A stretch of 64,000 bases of DNA, taken from the NCBI RefSeq assembly GCF_007923355.1, contig NZ_VOGO01000005.1, forward strand, positions 124,001-188,000, read 5' to 3'. This stretch comes from Falsiphaeobacter marinintestinus (GTDB lineage Bacteria; Pseudomonadota; Alphaproteobacteria; Rhodobacterales; Rhodobacteraceae). The notes under the pieces are model-generated. The model searched no databases. It worked only from the letters and a program-made list of their open reading frames with translations, and was not told the origin of the DNA. Within the stretch, counting starts at the first letter, position 1, and each line of letters begins with the position of its first letter. A program made the position numbers and the translations under genes. Shown piece after piece: positions 49,969 through 59,338 of this stretch.

Positions 49969-50805
49969 TCAAAAGTGAATTCCATAGGTTTGCGCCAACC
50001 ATTCGATGTCTCTGGCAGCGCGCGCACGTACAATGCCGATGGCGCTATCCGATAGGGAAAACCGCGTATTGCCGGTGCGAAACCTGTCGTCCCGCGGGCG
50101 GATCACGCCGGTATCCCCGGTCTTGCGCCGGTATTGATCGATTTTCTCAGCCGTCTCCATCGAAATAGATTCGTTCAAACGCACGCGCCGCAAATGAGCG
50201 GCCAGTTCAGGATGCGCAATAGCTGCGCAGAAATCGGTGACAAGATCGCCCCCCTCGAACTGGTCGGTACCAAAGACACGAACACTCAGCCTATCTTCCC
50301 CGAACAAGCCCGACAGTCTTTGCAATTCTTTACGAGCGGGCACCCGTGGCGGGTTTTCGTTCAGTTCGGCCAATGACGCCTTACCTGTTTTCAAGAACTG
50401 CTGCGCCATGGAATTTGCCCGGGCAACCGGCTCGCGCGCATAATAAATCACGGTTGTCCTGAAGTACCGGTCCAGCAGATTTACCAGGGCCTCACCATGA
50501 TTTGCGAAACTGCGATACAGGCCTTCGGAACTGATCACGGTATCGGGCATCTCTGGCAAACCGCTCAAATACGTCTCAACAAACGCCATATCCCCCTCTG
50601 CTGCTGCACGGGCAAGGAAATGGTGGGCGTAACGGGCGTTTGAAAACCGGTTCTCGGGCACGCCGGGATAACACAGACCATGGGCTGTCAATGTGCTGCA
50701 ATTCTCAAAGAACGTTGTCTGAATCGACGTCGTCCCGGTTTTCGCCGGCCCCACATGCAGCCAAAGCTTTGGTCTATCTGCCAATTCGTCCTCCGCCCCG
50801 AACAC
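49969..50805 (-). CDS. Sulfotransferase-like P-loop protein
   Basis: A 278-residue protein. KLWLHVGPAKTGTTSIQTTFFENC (residues 13-36) gives the PAPS loop KTGTTS. TVIYYAREPVARANSMAQQFL (about 119-139) resembles the 3'-phosphate part R-x-x-x-x-x-x-S. Distant from the 35374 gene. Function not assignable; a role in sulfating surface glycans is possible. Confidence 0.7.
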   Translation of the reverse strand: MFGAEDELADRPKLWLHVGPAKTGTTSIQTTFFENCSTLTAHGLCYPGVPENRFSNARYAHHFLARAAAEGDMAFVETYLSGLPEMPDTVISSEGLYRSFANHGEALVNLLDRYFRTTVIYYAREPVARANSMAQQFLKTGKASLAELNENPPRVPARKELQRLSGLFGEDRLSVRVFGTDQFEGGDLVTDFCAAIAHPELAAHLRRVRLNESISMETAEKIDQYRRKTGDTGVIRPRDDRFRTGNTRFSLSDSAIGIVRARAARDIEWLAQTYGIHF

Positions 50806-50994
50806 GTGACCTACCGCAGCCTTTCATGCGTCAGTGCGGCTGTCAGCGCAACCGACCCGACGCCAAACACAAGGCGATCCACCGGTTCACCGCCGAAAAA
50901 GAATCGCACAACCAACGGGTGATTCAGTGTTACGCTTTCACCATTCGACCCGAGAGACGTCATTTCGGGTCGTTAGTTTTGGGAGGAACAAACA

Positions 50995-51942
50995 TTGAAG
51001 ACTACATATATCGCAGGCATCGCCTGCGCCCTTTCCATGTCAGCCACATCCGTGTTCGCCGCAGATTGTGCACCATCCAAATGGGGCGCGGATGACGAAA
51101 TTGGCTCGGCCAATCTGGTGACCCCGGAAAACACCCTGATGGCTGCAAAGCTGATCAAACAGGGCAAATCCCTGCCTTTGGGTATCGTCATCGATTCCAA
51201 CACTCCGGCCTTTCCGCCCCGGTCGCTAAGCCTGCAAGTTGTGCAACCCAACCAGCAGGGCGGGCAGAAACTGGACCAGTTTGGCTATCCCGGTGTGTAT
51301 AACGACGACATCATCCAGACATGGGTTGGCATCGGATCACAGATCGACGGGCTGGGGCATCTGGGCGAATCTGGATTGTATTACAACTGTAACGATGAAA
51401 AGGACTTCGCAGCCATTACTGGGCTGAAAAAGCTAGGTGTTCACAATATCCCACCATTGGTCGGTCGAGCTGTGGTTCTCGACATGGCAAAGCAAGCCGG
51501 AAAAGACTTCCTTGCCGCTGGTGACCATTTCGGCCCGGATGAAATCAAGGCCGCCGCCGATGCGCAGGGTGTCAGCATTGGCAAAGGCGATATCGTTCTT
51601 TTCCACACCGGTTGGACCGAAAACATGCTGGACAGTGACCCCAATGCCTGGGTTTCAGGCGAACCCGGTCTGAACGTGGCCGGGATGACATATCTTACCG
51701 ATATGGACGTGATGGCCGTCGGCGCGGATACATGGGGTGTCGAACCTGTACCGCCTGCACCCGGAGATGGCGCGTTCTATGGCCATGTCATCGCGCTGAA
51801 GAAAAATGGTGTCTACCTGCTGGAAACTATGAACACCGGCCCCGTGCTGCGTGAAGGCGTCAGCGAGTTCATGTTCGTGCTGGGCCAAGCCCGGATTCGC
51901 GGCACCGTGCAGATGATCATCAACCCGGTGGCCCTGTACTGA
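50995..51942 (+). CDS. Secreted cyclase-family hydrolase (kynurenine formamidase-like fold)
   Basis: A 315-residue protein with a signal peptide (MKTTYIAGIACALSMSATSVFA, cleaved near residue 22). The cyclase-family metal motif, usually H-x-G-T-H-x-D-x-x-x-H, reads GIGSQIDGLGHLGE around 109-122: the Asp and the last His are kept, the early His and Thr-His are not. This variant is known in a subgroup of the family, so it may still bind metal. RAVVLDMA and KGDIVLFHTGW are conserved. TTG start with GGGAGGA 8 bases upstream. Substrate unknown; not in an operon. Confidence 0.82.
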   Translation: MKTTYIAGIACALSMSATSVFAADCAPSKWGADDEIGSANLVTPENTLMAAKLIKQGKSLPLGIVIDSNTPAFPPRSLSLQVVQPNQQGGQKLDQFGYPGVYNDDIIQTWVGIGSQIDGLGHLGESGLYYNCNDEKDFAAITGLKKLGVHNIPPLVGRAVVLDMAKQAGKDFLAAGDHFGPDEIKAAADAQGVSIGKGDIVLFHTGWTENMLDSDPNAWVSGEPGLNVAGMTYLTDMDVMAVGADTWGVEPVPPAPGDGAFYGHVIALKKNGVYLLETMNTGPVLREGVSEFMFVLGQARIRGTVQMIINPVALY

Positions 51943-51962
51943 TCAACGCAAGCTATCCAAGA

Positions 51963-51987
51963 CCCCCGCCGCGGACGTCGGCGGGGG
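51963..51987 (+). terminator. Possible terminator hairpin after the cyclase gene
   Basis: CCCCCGCCG, loop CGGACGT, CGGCGGGGG: a perfect 9-bp GC stem 21 bases after the stop. No T-run follows, so termination is uncertain; it may stabilise the mRNA end. Confidence 0.5.
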
Positions 51988-52072
51988 GACAGGCAACCTT
52001 GTTTCACCATGAACACGCGTCCTGAACCGCAAAGTTTCCAAATCGGACGAACCCGCGCTCAGATCGTAAGAT

Positions 52073-52435
52073 TTACGATTCGATGCATAACCAATACTGG
52101 CCCGAGCGCCCGATAATCTGAACCGAATTGGCCGAGGTCTGCATCACCCGACGCGTCTGACTGGACCCTTTGCTAACCAGTTTCGCACCGTTGTTGCGAA
52201 ATACATACGCACCGCTCTTGGTCTTACCATCAAGCGTATAGGTGTAAGGAATTTCCTGTGTCGCAGGATTCAGCTTAGGAAATACCATTTTCATTTGCTT
52301 GTCTTTGGCCTTGTTTTCACAAGCATATGTTTTGCCGCTTAGCACGGCGACAATGTCCGCGCCCTTCAATTCGGCGGCCGAAGCCGCGCCTGACAGGGAG
52401 ACGGCCAGGCAGGCAGTGATCACAAATTTATACAT
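52073..52435 (-). CDS. Secreted hypothetical protein
   Basis: A 120-residue protein with a signal peptide (MYKFVITACLAVSLSGAASA). The mature part is basic and beta-rich with one Cys near the start (KTYACENKAKDKQ) and one at the end (YWLCIES), likely joined. No domain recognised. Isolated; 228 bases after it lead to the Anbu operon. Confidence 0.7.
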   Translation of the reverse strand: MYKFVITACLAVSLSGAASAAELKGADIVAVLSGKTYACENKAKDKQMKMVFPKLNPATQEIPYTYTLDGKTKSGAYVFRNNGAKLVSKGSSQTRRVMQTSANSVQIIGRSGQYWLCIES

Positions 52436-52505
52436 AATACATCCTTCCCATACAAAGCTGGCTTAAAGCGCAGAAGGTCGTTTCACGCTTGTCGCCAGCG
52501 AAACG

Positions 52506-52527
52506 CAGCGTTCTTCTGAGAACGCTG
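52506..52527. other. Perfect hairpin downstream of the Anbu operon
   Basis: CAGCGTTCT, loop TCTG, AGAACGCTG: a 9-bp stem between the Anbu stop (52664) and the next gene. No T-run; possibly an mRNA end structure. Confidence 0.45.
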
Positions 52528-52663
52528 TCAGGAAGGAGTTTGCCGGAAAGGCCGGGCGAGTTCAGTTAACCAGATCACACTCGCAAGTCGGTTTCTTGGC
52601 ATCCCCGAATGCTTGGAACCATTAGGAGTATGGTGCGGACAGGACGACCGTCGGATCGCGCGT

Positions 52664-53407
52664 CTAGCGGGTTTCGAATGAAAAATCCGGCAGATGACTA
52701 AAGGCCGTTTTCAATGCTTCACCCCAGCCGTTCGACACGGTTTGATAATAGGGGTCATCCGCCGTGATCCGCCCTTGTTGGCCAAAGTGGAACGAATCCT
52801 GTTCGTAAGTCGTGTAATCCAGCGGAAGGCCGACCGAGAGGTTGGCCTTGATCGTGCTGTCGAAGCTGACCAGCAGCAGCTTGATCGCCGACTCAAAACT
52901 CATTGCAGGGTCATAGGCGCGCACCAGGATCGGCTTGCCGTATTTGGCTTCGCCGATCTGGAAGAATGGATTGTCTGCACTGGCCTCGATAAAGTTGCCT
53001 TCGGGATAGATCAGGAACAGGCGCGGTTCGCTGCCATTGATCTGCCCGCCAAGGATCATCGTTGCGCCAAAAGTCGCGGCAGAGGCCTGTGCGCCACCTT
53101 CGGCGTTGTCAGCAATGACCTCTTTCAGGGTGCGCCCAACGGCGCGCGCGATCTGGAACATCGATGGTGCCTCGAGGATCGAGGGCGACCGGTCTTCGGG
53201 TGCTTTTGTGCGTTCGTCGATCAGGCCGATAACGGTCTGCGTGGTGGCCAGGTTTCCGGCAGTCATCAGCGTGATGACCCGTTCGCCCGGAACCTCCCAG
53301 GTGTGCATCTTTCTGGCGGTCGCGATATTGTCGATCCCGGCATTTGTCCGGGTGTCCGACATGAAAACCAAACCCCGGTCAAGGAGCATACCAACGCAAT
53401 ACGTCAT
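52664..53407 (-). CDS. anbu: Anbu (bacterial proteasome-related peptidase)
   Basis: A 247-residue protein of the Ntn-hydrolase fold, Anbu type. It starts MTYCVGMLLDRGLVFMSDTRTNAG, so after Met removal the N-terminal Thr could be the nucleophile; GNLATTQTVIGLIDER and FLIYPEGNFIEAS follow. Anbu forms a helical oligomer; its natural substrate is unknown. Last of the four-gene operon with transglutaminase-like, alpha-E and ATP-grasp genes, a set seen together in many proteobacteria. The start is placed at the ATG before TYCVGM. Confidence 0.92.
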   Translation of the reverse strand: MTYCVGMLLDRGLVFMSDTRTNAGIDNIATARKMHTWEVPGERVITLMTAGNLATTQTVIGLIDERTKAPEDRSPSILEAPSMFQIARAVGRTLKEVIADNAEGGAQASAATFGATMILGGQINGSEPRLFLIYPEGNFIEASADNPFFQIGEAKYGKPILVRAYDPAMSFESAIKLLLVSFDSTIKANLSVGLPLDYTTYEQDSFHFGQQGRITADDPYYQTVSNGWGEALKTAFSHLPDFSFETR

Positions 53408-53464
53408 TTTTGACTGCCTGTTCTTCCGTCCCCGTCGCATCGCCGGGATTCGGTTCGGTGTATC

Positions 53465-54271
53465 TTATTCCTGCCGCTGCTCAACCTGCAATTTGACGTT
53501 CAGGGCCTCGGACGCTGCGCCAAACCGCATACCTGAGACCGGCGCCGCCCCGTGATAGTCCAGTGCGGTTGCCACACGGACATAGCGCGCATCGGGAGAC
53601 ATGGCGTTCGAAATGTCAAAACCAACCCAGCCCAGCCCGTCAACATGCACTTCCGCCCAAGCGTGGCTTGCATCCTGATCGACCCGATCATTCATCATCA
53701 GGTACCCGCTGACATAGCGTGCGGGAAAATCCAGATGCCTGGCTGCCGCGATGAACACATGCGCATGGTCCTGACACACTCCATGTCCGACGTTCAGCGC
53801 CTGCTCGGCACTTAACTCAGCGCTTTCCTGCTGCGTTGAATATGGCAAACGCTCAAGTACCAGCGCAGACAGAGCGTGAAGGTCGCTCAGGTCGTTTTCC
53901 GTCCGCTCCAGCGACGCGGCCAACGCGCGAAGCTGCGACCCCGCCCGGGTCAATGGCGTCGCCCGTTTGAATAACCACAGCGGGACATAGCCCGAATGCT
54001 TGCCGACCACGCCATTTGTGTCAGTGACCTCGACCTCGCCTTCACAATGCACGGTAATATTGCTGACACCGGGTTCGAAACTGATCAAGTCAACCGTATT
54101 GGCGTGTTCATCCTCAAAACTCAGTTGCTGGTGCCCGTTTTCGACGGACAGGTCCCACGACAGAACCGTTTGTTCGGCGCGCGACTTGGGCCTCAGACGC
54201 AGCTGCTGCAAGGCATAGGGCACCGGTGCATCATAGTGATAGGACGTCGTATGGGATATCTTCAGTCGCAT
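53465..54271 (-). CDS. Transglutaminase-like protein of the Anbu operon
   Basis: A 268-residue protein with an N-terminal beta domain (RLKISHTTSYHYDAPVPYALQQLRLRPKS) and a transglutaminase-like core with complete triad Cys166 (VGHGVCQDHAHVF), His203 (ASHAWAEVHV), Asp219 (GFDISNAM). These act as cysteine peptidases or amidases. Starts 7 bases after the alpha-E gene. The start MRLKISH is preferred over the longer frame. Its partner genes suggest it processes the product made by the ATP-grasp/alpha-E pair. Confidence 0.9.
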   Translation of the reverse strand: MRLKISHTTSYHYDAPVPYALQQLRLRPKSRAEQTVLSWDLSVENGHQQLSFEDEHANTVDLISFEPGVSNITVHCEGEVEVTDTNGVVGKHSGYVPLWLFKRATPLTRAGSQLRALAASLERTENDLSDLHALSALVLERLPYSTQQESAELSAEQALNVGHGVCQDHAHVFIAAARHLDFPARYVSGYLMMNDRVDQDASHAWAEVHVDGLGWVGFDISNAMSPDARYVRVATALDYHGAAPVSGMRFGAASEALNVKLQVEQRQE

Positions 54272-54278
54272 GTTTTCG

Positions 54279-55220
54279 TCACTCGCTGAACCGGAAGTCG
54301 ACTTCAATCTGCCGACCAAGAGACTGACTTTCGATCAGGAAATCGGTTATGAATTCATGCAGGCCATAGTCGAAGATGAGATCAATCGACGTGTTGTCGA
54401 ATTTCTGACAAATCCCATTCACCAAACCGTTGCAGGGCGCAAGCTGCCCGTAATCATCGGCGATATGCTGCAGGTTTCTTTGGATTTTCCTGTAGCAGAA
54501 GGCCAGCGACCGCGGCAGGCGGTGATCCAGGATCAGGAAGCGCGCGATGTCGCGCGGATTGTGTTCGTTTTCATGCAAGGTCTGATAGGCACGACTTGCC
54601 GAGGTCGACCGCAGGATTGATTCCCACTGAACATTGTCCGTCGCGCTGCCGACATGCAGGATCGATGGCAGCAGGATATAGTATTTCACGTCCATGATGC
54701 GGGCGACATTGTCGGCCCGTTCAAAAAACGTTCCCACCCGCGCGAAATTGTAAATGTCGTTGCGCACCATAGTGCCCGCCAAAGTCCCCCGGACAAAGGC
54801 ACTGTGCTTGCGGATCGTGCTTAATATATCCGGCAAATCCTGTTGATTGATCGGCCTGGCCAGAAGCTCGCTCAGGTCCATCCAGCATTCGTTCACGGCT
54901 TCCCACACTTCGCGGGTCAGCGCCGTGCGCACCATTCGCGCATTTGTACGCGCCGCTTCGACTGCCGAAATCACGCTGTTATGGTTGGCCTTGTCGCGCA
55001 GCAGAAAGTTGATAACGCGCGGCCCATCAACGGTTTCATAGTTGGCGTTATAGGCATTGATCACGCCCAGCGCGGTCAGGATCGACGTCCATTCACCATC
55101 GGCAGCGCCCGAGCGGGTCAGCGAAATCCGCAGTCCCGCATCGATCATTCGCGCTGTATTTTCGCTGCGCTCCATGTATCGAAGCATCCAAAAGACGCCA
55201 CCGGCTGTTTTTCCCAGCAT
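54279..55220 (-). CDS. Alpha-E domain protein of the Anbu operon
   Basis: A 313-residue all-helical protein with the DUF403 or alpha-E signature: LGKTAGGVFWMLRYMERSENTARMIDAG (residues 2-29) and VGTFFERADNVARIMDVKYYILLPSI (about 164-189). Members accompany circularly permuted ATP-grasp enzymes and are thought to help form an amide-linked product. Three bases after the ATP-grasp gene. Confidence 0.92.
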   Translation of the reverse strand: MLGKTAGGVFWMLRYMERSENTARMIDAGLRISLTRSGAADGEWTSILTALGVINAYNANYETVDGPRVINFLLRDKANHNSVISAVEAARTNARMVRTALTREVWEAVNECWMDLSELLARPINQQDLPDILSTIRKHSAFVRGTLAGTMVRNDIYNFARVGTFFERADNVARIMDVKYYILLPSILHVGSATDNVQWESILRSTSASRAYQTLHENEHNPRDIARFLILDHRLPRSLAFCYRKIQRNLQHIADDYGQLAPCNGLVNGICQKFDNTSIDLIFDYGLHEFITDFLIESQSLGRQIEVDFRFSE

Positions 55221-55223
55221 CCC

Positions 55224-56651
55224 TTAGTCCTCCAGCACCCAGGTGTCTTTGGTCCCGCCGCCCTGCGACGAGTTCACGACCAAAGACCCTTTTTTCAGCG
55301 CCACCCGGGTCAGCCCGCCGGGAATGATCTCGACCCCGTTGGGCGAAGCGAGCGCAAAGGGTCGCAGATCGACATGGCGCGGCGCCAGACCGGCCTTGGT
55401 CAAGATCGGTACCGTTGACAGCGACAAAGTGGGTTGCGCGATATAGTTGTCGGGCCGCGCCTTCAACTTTTCGCGGAACGCCGCGATTTCCTTTTTACTG
55501 GCGGTGGGCCCGACCAGCATCCCGTATCCGCCCGATCCGTGCACCTCTTTCACGACCAACTCGGCCAGATTATCCAGCACATAGGCCAACGCATCAGGCT
55601 CGGAGCACCGATGGGTCGGGACGTTCTTCAGGATCGGTTTTTCGCCGGTATAAAATTCGACGATCTCAGGCATGTAGGAATAGATCGCCTTGTCATCCGC
55701 GATCCCGGTTCCGGGCGCATTGGCGATGGTTATCCCTCCGGCACGGTAGACATCCATAAGGCCCGGCACGCCCAGCATGCTGTCCGGATTGAAGTTCAGC
55801 GGATCAAGGAATTCGTCGTCAACCCGGCGATACAGGACGTCAATCGCCTGATAGCCACGCGTCGTTCGCATCGCGACGCGTCCATCGACCACGCGCAAAT
55901 CATGGCCTTCGACCAGTTCCACCCCCATCTGATCGGCAAGAAAGGCATGTTCGTAATAGGCCGAATTAAAGATGCCCGGCGTCAACACGGCGACCACGGG
56001 ATGGTCGCTGCTGCAAGTCGGACGACATGCAGCAAGTGAGCGGCGCAGGCTGCGCGGGTACTGGCTGACGCTGCGCACCTTGTTGCGATTGAACAACTCA
56101 GGGAACATGTGCAGCATGGTTTCCCGGTTTTCCAACATGTAGGATACGCCAGACGGGGTTCTTGCGTTGTCCTCCAGTACGAAAAATTCGTTCTCACCCG
56201 TGCGCACCAGATCGGTACCCACGATATGAGTATAGATATTTCCCGGCGGAGATACGCCGATCATCTGTGGCAGAAAGGCTTCGTTCTGGGCAATCATTTC
56301 GACCGGAACGCGGCCTGCCTTAAGGATTTCCTGCCGGTGATAGATGTCGTGCAGGAACGCATTGATGGCGCGCACCCGCTGTTCGATCCCGCGTGACAGG
56401 GTCTGCCATTCCTTGGCGGCAATGATCCGCGGCACAAGGTCGAACGGGATCAACCGCTCGGTCTCCTCTTCTACGCCGTACACGTTGAACGTGATCCCGG
56501 TCAGCCGAAACAGCTTTTCGGCCTGCGCGGATTTACGTTTGAGGTTGGCAAACTCCTCCAACGCGATCCAGTCCGCGTAATTCGCATATGGTTCGCGGGC
56601 GGTGTCGCTAAACCCATACATTTCGTCAAACATTTGCCGGGTCTCAGTCAT
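55224..56651 (-). CDS. Circularly permuted ATP-grasp protein of the Anbu operon
   Basis: A 475-residue ATP-grasp type 2 protein. YGVEEETERLIPFDLVPRII (about 61-80), EDNARTPSGVSYMLENRE (about 162-179), APGTGIADDKAIYSYMP (about 322-338) and HGSGGYGMLVGP (about 385-396) fit the family. ATP-grasp enzymes activate a carboxylate and join it to an amine; with alpha-E, transglutaminase and Anbu this suggests a small peptide or peptide-like tag is made and processed. Start ATG before TETRQMF. Confidence 0.92.
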   Translation of the reverse strand: MTETRQMFDEMYGFSDTAREPYANYADWIALEEFANLKRKSAQAEKLFRLTGITFNVYGVEEETERLIPFDLVPRIIAAKEWQTLSRGIEQRVRAINAFLHDIYHRQEILKAGRVPVEMIAQNEAFLPQMIGVSPPGNIYTHIVGTDLVRTGENEFFVLEDNARTPSGVSYMLENRETMLHMFPELFNRNKVRSVSQYPRSLRRSLAACRPTCSSDHPVVAVLTPGIFNSAYYEHAFLADQMGVELVEGHDLRVVDGRVAMRTTRGYQAIDVLYRRVDDEFLDPLNFNPDSMLGVPGLMDVYRAGGITIANAPGTGIADDKAIYSYMPEIVEFYTGEKPILKNVPTHRCSEPDALAYVLDNLAELVVKEVHGSGGYGMLVGPTASKKEIAAFREKLKARPDNYIAQPTLSLSTVPILTKAGLAPRHVDLRPFALASPNGVEIIPGGLTRVALKKGSLVVNSSQGGGTKDTWVLED

Positions 56652-56793
56652 CGCCCCACCCTTGTTAAGTCGACCCATCCAATCACCGCATCTTGCCGGA
56701 TGTGAGAGATCAGCACCCCGACCGTTCCATTTTCGGCAGAAAACGACGCGATTCGCCTATTTTTTGTGCATAATTGCTGGCAAAGCCCGCTCA

Positions 56794-57240
56794 TCAGGAC
56801 GATGTGTCCGGCGCGGTCGCATCAAGTTCGTTCAAAAGGTCCAGCAATGCGTCGTATCGATCCGGCCCCATTCGGTCGCGAACACCCTCCATCAGCGCAA
56901 TGCTGGTTTCCAGGTTTGCATAAATCACATCGTTACCCTTGTCCGTGATCCGAACAATCTGCTTGCGGCGATCCTCCTGATCCGGACGCCGCGCGATCAT
57001 GTCTTTTTCCTCCAGCTTTTGAAGGATTCGAGTCAAGCTGGGCAATAAAAGGCAGGCCTCGTCGGCAATTCGGGTCGGCTCCATCGCGCCGCCTTCCTGC
57101 AGAACGCGTAGAACCCGCCATTGCTGTTCGGTGATGCCGACATCGCTTAGCATGGCGCGGATCGGCCCCATAACCTTTTCCCGCGCGCGAAGCAGGGTGA
57201 TTGGAAGGGATCTAGACGTGGATACATATTTACTGGTCAT
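56794..57240 (-). CDS. hpaR: Homoprotocatechuate operon regulator HpaR (MarR family)
   Basis: A 148-residue MarR protein. SRSLPITLLRAREKVMGPIRAMLSDVGITEQQWRVLRVL (residues 9-47) is the typical HpaR start, followed by EPTRIADEACLLLPSLTRILQKLEEKDMIARRPDQEDRRKQIVRITDKG with the recognition helix and wing. HpaR represses the hpa genes until homoprotocatechuate or hydroxyphenylacetate is present. Divergent from hpaF over a 116-base gap. Confidence 0.92.
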   Translation of the reverse strand: MTSKYVSTSRSLPITLLRAREKVMGPIRAMLSDVGITEQQWRVLRVLQEGGAMEPTRIADEACLLLPSLTRILQKLEEKDMIARRPDQEDRRKQIVRITDKGNDVIYANLETSIALMEGVRDRMGPDRYDALLDLLNELDATAPDTSS

Positions 57241-57356
57241 CCCCTAAGTGTGCCGCCGGTCGCGCGGGATGGCAATCCATGATCGTTTATCAGGGCTTGA
57301 CGCAGCAGATTCACTTTGCTACACATGTTAACTATACAAGCCAGAGGGAGGAGACC

Positions 57357-57740
57357 TTGGCGCATCTGATCATCGACTATTCGCCAAACGTAGAACACTG
57401 GCTCGATATGCCTGCCCTCTGCGATGCTTTGCGTGTCGCCATGATCGAAACCGGCGCCCTGCCTTTGCCCGGCATTCGGGTGCGCGCGCATCGGGCCGAT
57501 CATGTGTCCATAGCCGACGGGGCCGATCACCACGGTTTTATCGATATGTCCCTGCGGCTGCGCGGCGGTCGTGACATCGACACAAAACGGGCCGCCACAA
57601 ACCACATCTTTGAAGCCGCTCGCAGGTTCGTCGAACCGGTGATGGCGACCCGCTCACTCGCTCTGTCGTTTGAAATGCGCGACATCGACCCAGATCTTTC
57701 GCCCAAGACCGGAACCATCCGGGACCATTTGGAGACGTAA
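57357..57740 (+). CDS. hpaF: 5-carboxymethyl-2-hydroxymuconate isomerase
   Basis: A 127-residue CHMI, a tautomerase-fold enzyme. AHLIIDYSPNVEHWLDMPALCDAL at the start, VRAHRADHVSIADG and HGFIDMSLRLRGGRDIDTKRA match the family. A TTG start is used: GAGGGAGGAGA sits 3-14 bases upstream, and the Met of the longer frame is not supported. Catalytic Pro, usually Pro1 after Met removal, is not at position 2 here (Ala), so the mode may differ or follow the CHMI type. First gene of the meta-cleavage operon. Confidence 0.9.
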   Translation: MAHLIIDYSPNVEHWLDMPALCDALRVAMIETGALPLPGIRVRAHRADHVSIADGADHHGFIDMSLRLRGGRDIDTKRAATNHIFEAARRFVEPVMATRSLALSFEMRDIDPDLSPKTGTIRDHLET

Positions 57741-59249
57741 ATGACCGCACTTGATCAAAACATCGAGAAGCTGACTGGCCATCTGACCCGTTTCAAGGAA
57801 ACCGGTATCCCCAACCGCATCGCAGGGCAGGACCGTCCGGGCTCGGGCGGCGTGTTCCAAACCCTGTCCCCGGTCGACAAAACAGTGATCTGCGACGTGG
57901 CCCATGGCACCGCCGACGATATCGACGCCGCCGCCTGGGCCGCTGCCGATGCGTTCCCGGCCTGGCGCGATATGCCTGCCACCCAACGCCGCAAGATCCT
58001 GCTGAATGTCGCCGAGGCCATCGAAGACCGCGCCGAAGAAATCGCCCTGTGCGAATGCTGGGATACGGGCCAGGCCTTGCGGTTCATGTCCAAGGCCGCG
58101 CTGCGCGGCGCGGAAAACTTCCGCTATTTCGCCGATCAGGTCGTGCAGGCCCGCGACGGCCAGCATCTGAAATCCCCCACCTTGATGAACATCACCACCC
58201 GCGTGCCAATCGGCCCGGTGGGTGTCATCACCCCGTGGAACACACCGTTCATGCTGTCGACATGGAAGATCGCCCCGGCGTTGGCCTCGGGCTGCACAGT
58301 GGTTCACAAACCCGCCGAGGCATCCCCCCTGACCGCGCGCCTTCTGGTCGAAATCGCCGAAGAGGCCGGTTTGCCGCCCGGCGTCCTGAACACCGTCAAC
58401 GGGTTCGGCGAAGACGCCGGCAAAGCCCTGACCGAACACCCCAAGATCAAGGCCATCGCTTTTGTTGGCGAAAGCCGCACCGGAAGCATTATCACCAAAC
58501 AGGGCGCCGACACGCTCAAAAGGATGCATCTGGAACTTGGCGGCAAGAACCCGGTCATTGTCTTTGACGACGCCGATCTGGAGCGCGCCTTGGACGCCGT
58601 GATCTTCATGATTTACTCGATCAACGGCGAACGCTGCACATCGTCCTCGCGGCTATTGGTGCAGGACACCATCCGCGAAGCCTTCGAAGCCAGGCTGGTC
58701 GAACGTGTCAACAACATCAAGGTCGGCCACCCGCTGGATCCGGCGACCGAAATCGGCCCGCTTGTCACTCAGGAGCACTATGACAAGGTGACCTCGTACT
58801 TCGACATCGCGAAACAGGACGGGGCCACCGTGGCCGCTGGTGGCGTCAAAGTCGGCGACAGAGGCTTTTTCGTCCGCCCGACCCTCTTCACCAATGCCAC
58901 CAACAAGATGCGCATCGCTCAGGAAGAAATTTTTGGACCCGTCCTGACGTCGATTCCCTTCAGCACCGAAGAAGACGCGCTCGAAATGGCCAATGACACC
59001 GCTTACGGCCTGACCGGATATGTCTGGACCAACGACCTGACGCGCGCCCTGCGCTTTACCGACAAACTCGAAGCCGGGATGATCTGGGTGAACTCCGAGA
59101 ACGTGCGCCACCTGCCAACCCCATTCGGCGGCGTGAAATCCAGCGGTATCGGGCGCGACGGTGGCGACTGGTCGTTCGAATTCTACATGGAACAAAAACA
59201 CATCGGCTTCGCCACCGGTCAGCACAAGATCACGAGGCTTGGGGCCTGA
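57741..59249 (+). CDS. hpaE: 5-carboxymethyl-2-hydroxymuconate semialdehyde dehydrogenase
   Basis: Oxidises the ring-cleavage product semialdehyde to the dicarboxylate with NAD. 502 residues; ALDH family with ITPWNTPFMLSTWKIAPALASG (about 159-180), LELGGKNPVIVFDDADLERAL with catalytic Glu (about 264-284) and NGERCTSSSRL with catalytic Cys (about 298-308). The ATG follows the hpaF stop directly (TAA ATG), so they are coupled. Strong match in size to HpaE. Confidence 0.95.
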   Translation: MTALDQNIEKLTGHLTRFKETGIPNRIAGQDRPGSGGVFQTLSPVDKTVICDVAHGTADDIDAAAWAAADAFPAWRDMPATQRRKILLNVAEAIEDRAEEIALCECWDTGQALRFMSKAALRGAENFRYFADQVVQARDGQHLKSPTLMNITTRVPIGPVGVITPWNTPFMLSTWKIAPALASGCTVVHKPAEASPLTARLLVEIAEEAGLPPGVLNTVNGFGEDAGKALTEHPKIKAIAFVGESRTGSIITKQGADTLKRMHLELGGKNPVIVFDDADLERALDAVIFMIYSINGERCTSSSRLLVQDTIREAFEARLVERVNNIKVGHPLDPATEIGPLVTQEHYDKVTSYFDIAKQDGATVAAGGVKVGDRGFFVRPTLFTNATNKMRIAQEEIFGPVLTSIPFSTEEDALEMANDTAYGLTGYVWTNDLTRALRFTDKLEAGMIWVNSENVRHLPTPFGGVKSSGIGRDGGDWSFEFYMEQKHIGFATGQHKITRLGA

Positions 59250-59292
59250 CACCGCCTGCCTTTATCCTCTTGCGTCAAATATCCCGGGGAGT

Positions 59293-59312
59293 GTGAGGGG
59301 CTGGCCCCTCAC
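59293..59312. other. GC-rich hairpin between hpaE and hpaD
   Basis: GTGAGGGGC-TG-GCCCCTCAC, a near-perfect 20-base palindrome within the 89-base gap, next to an AAATATCCCGGGG segment that I recall as part of a common Roseobacter intergenic element. Could adjust expression between the two genes. Confidence 0.55.
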
Positions 59313-59338
59313 CCCCGACATCTCCAAAGGAGGCTCCA

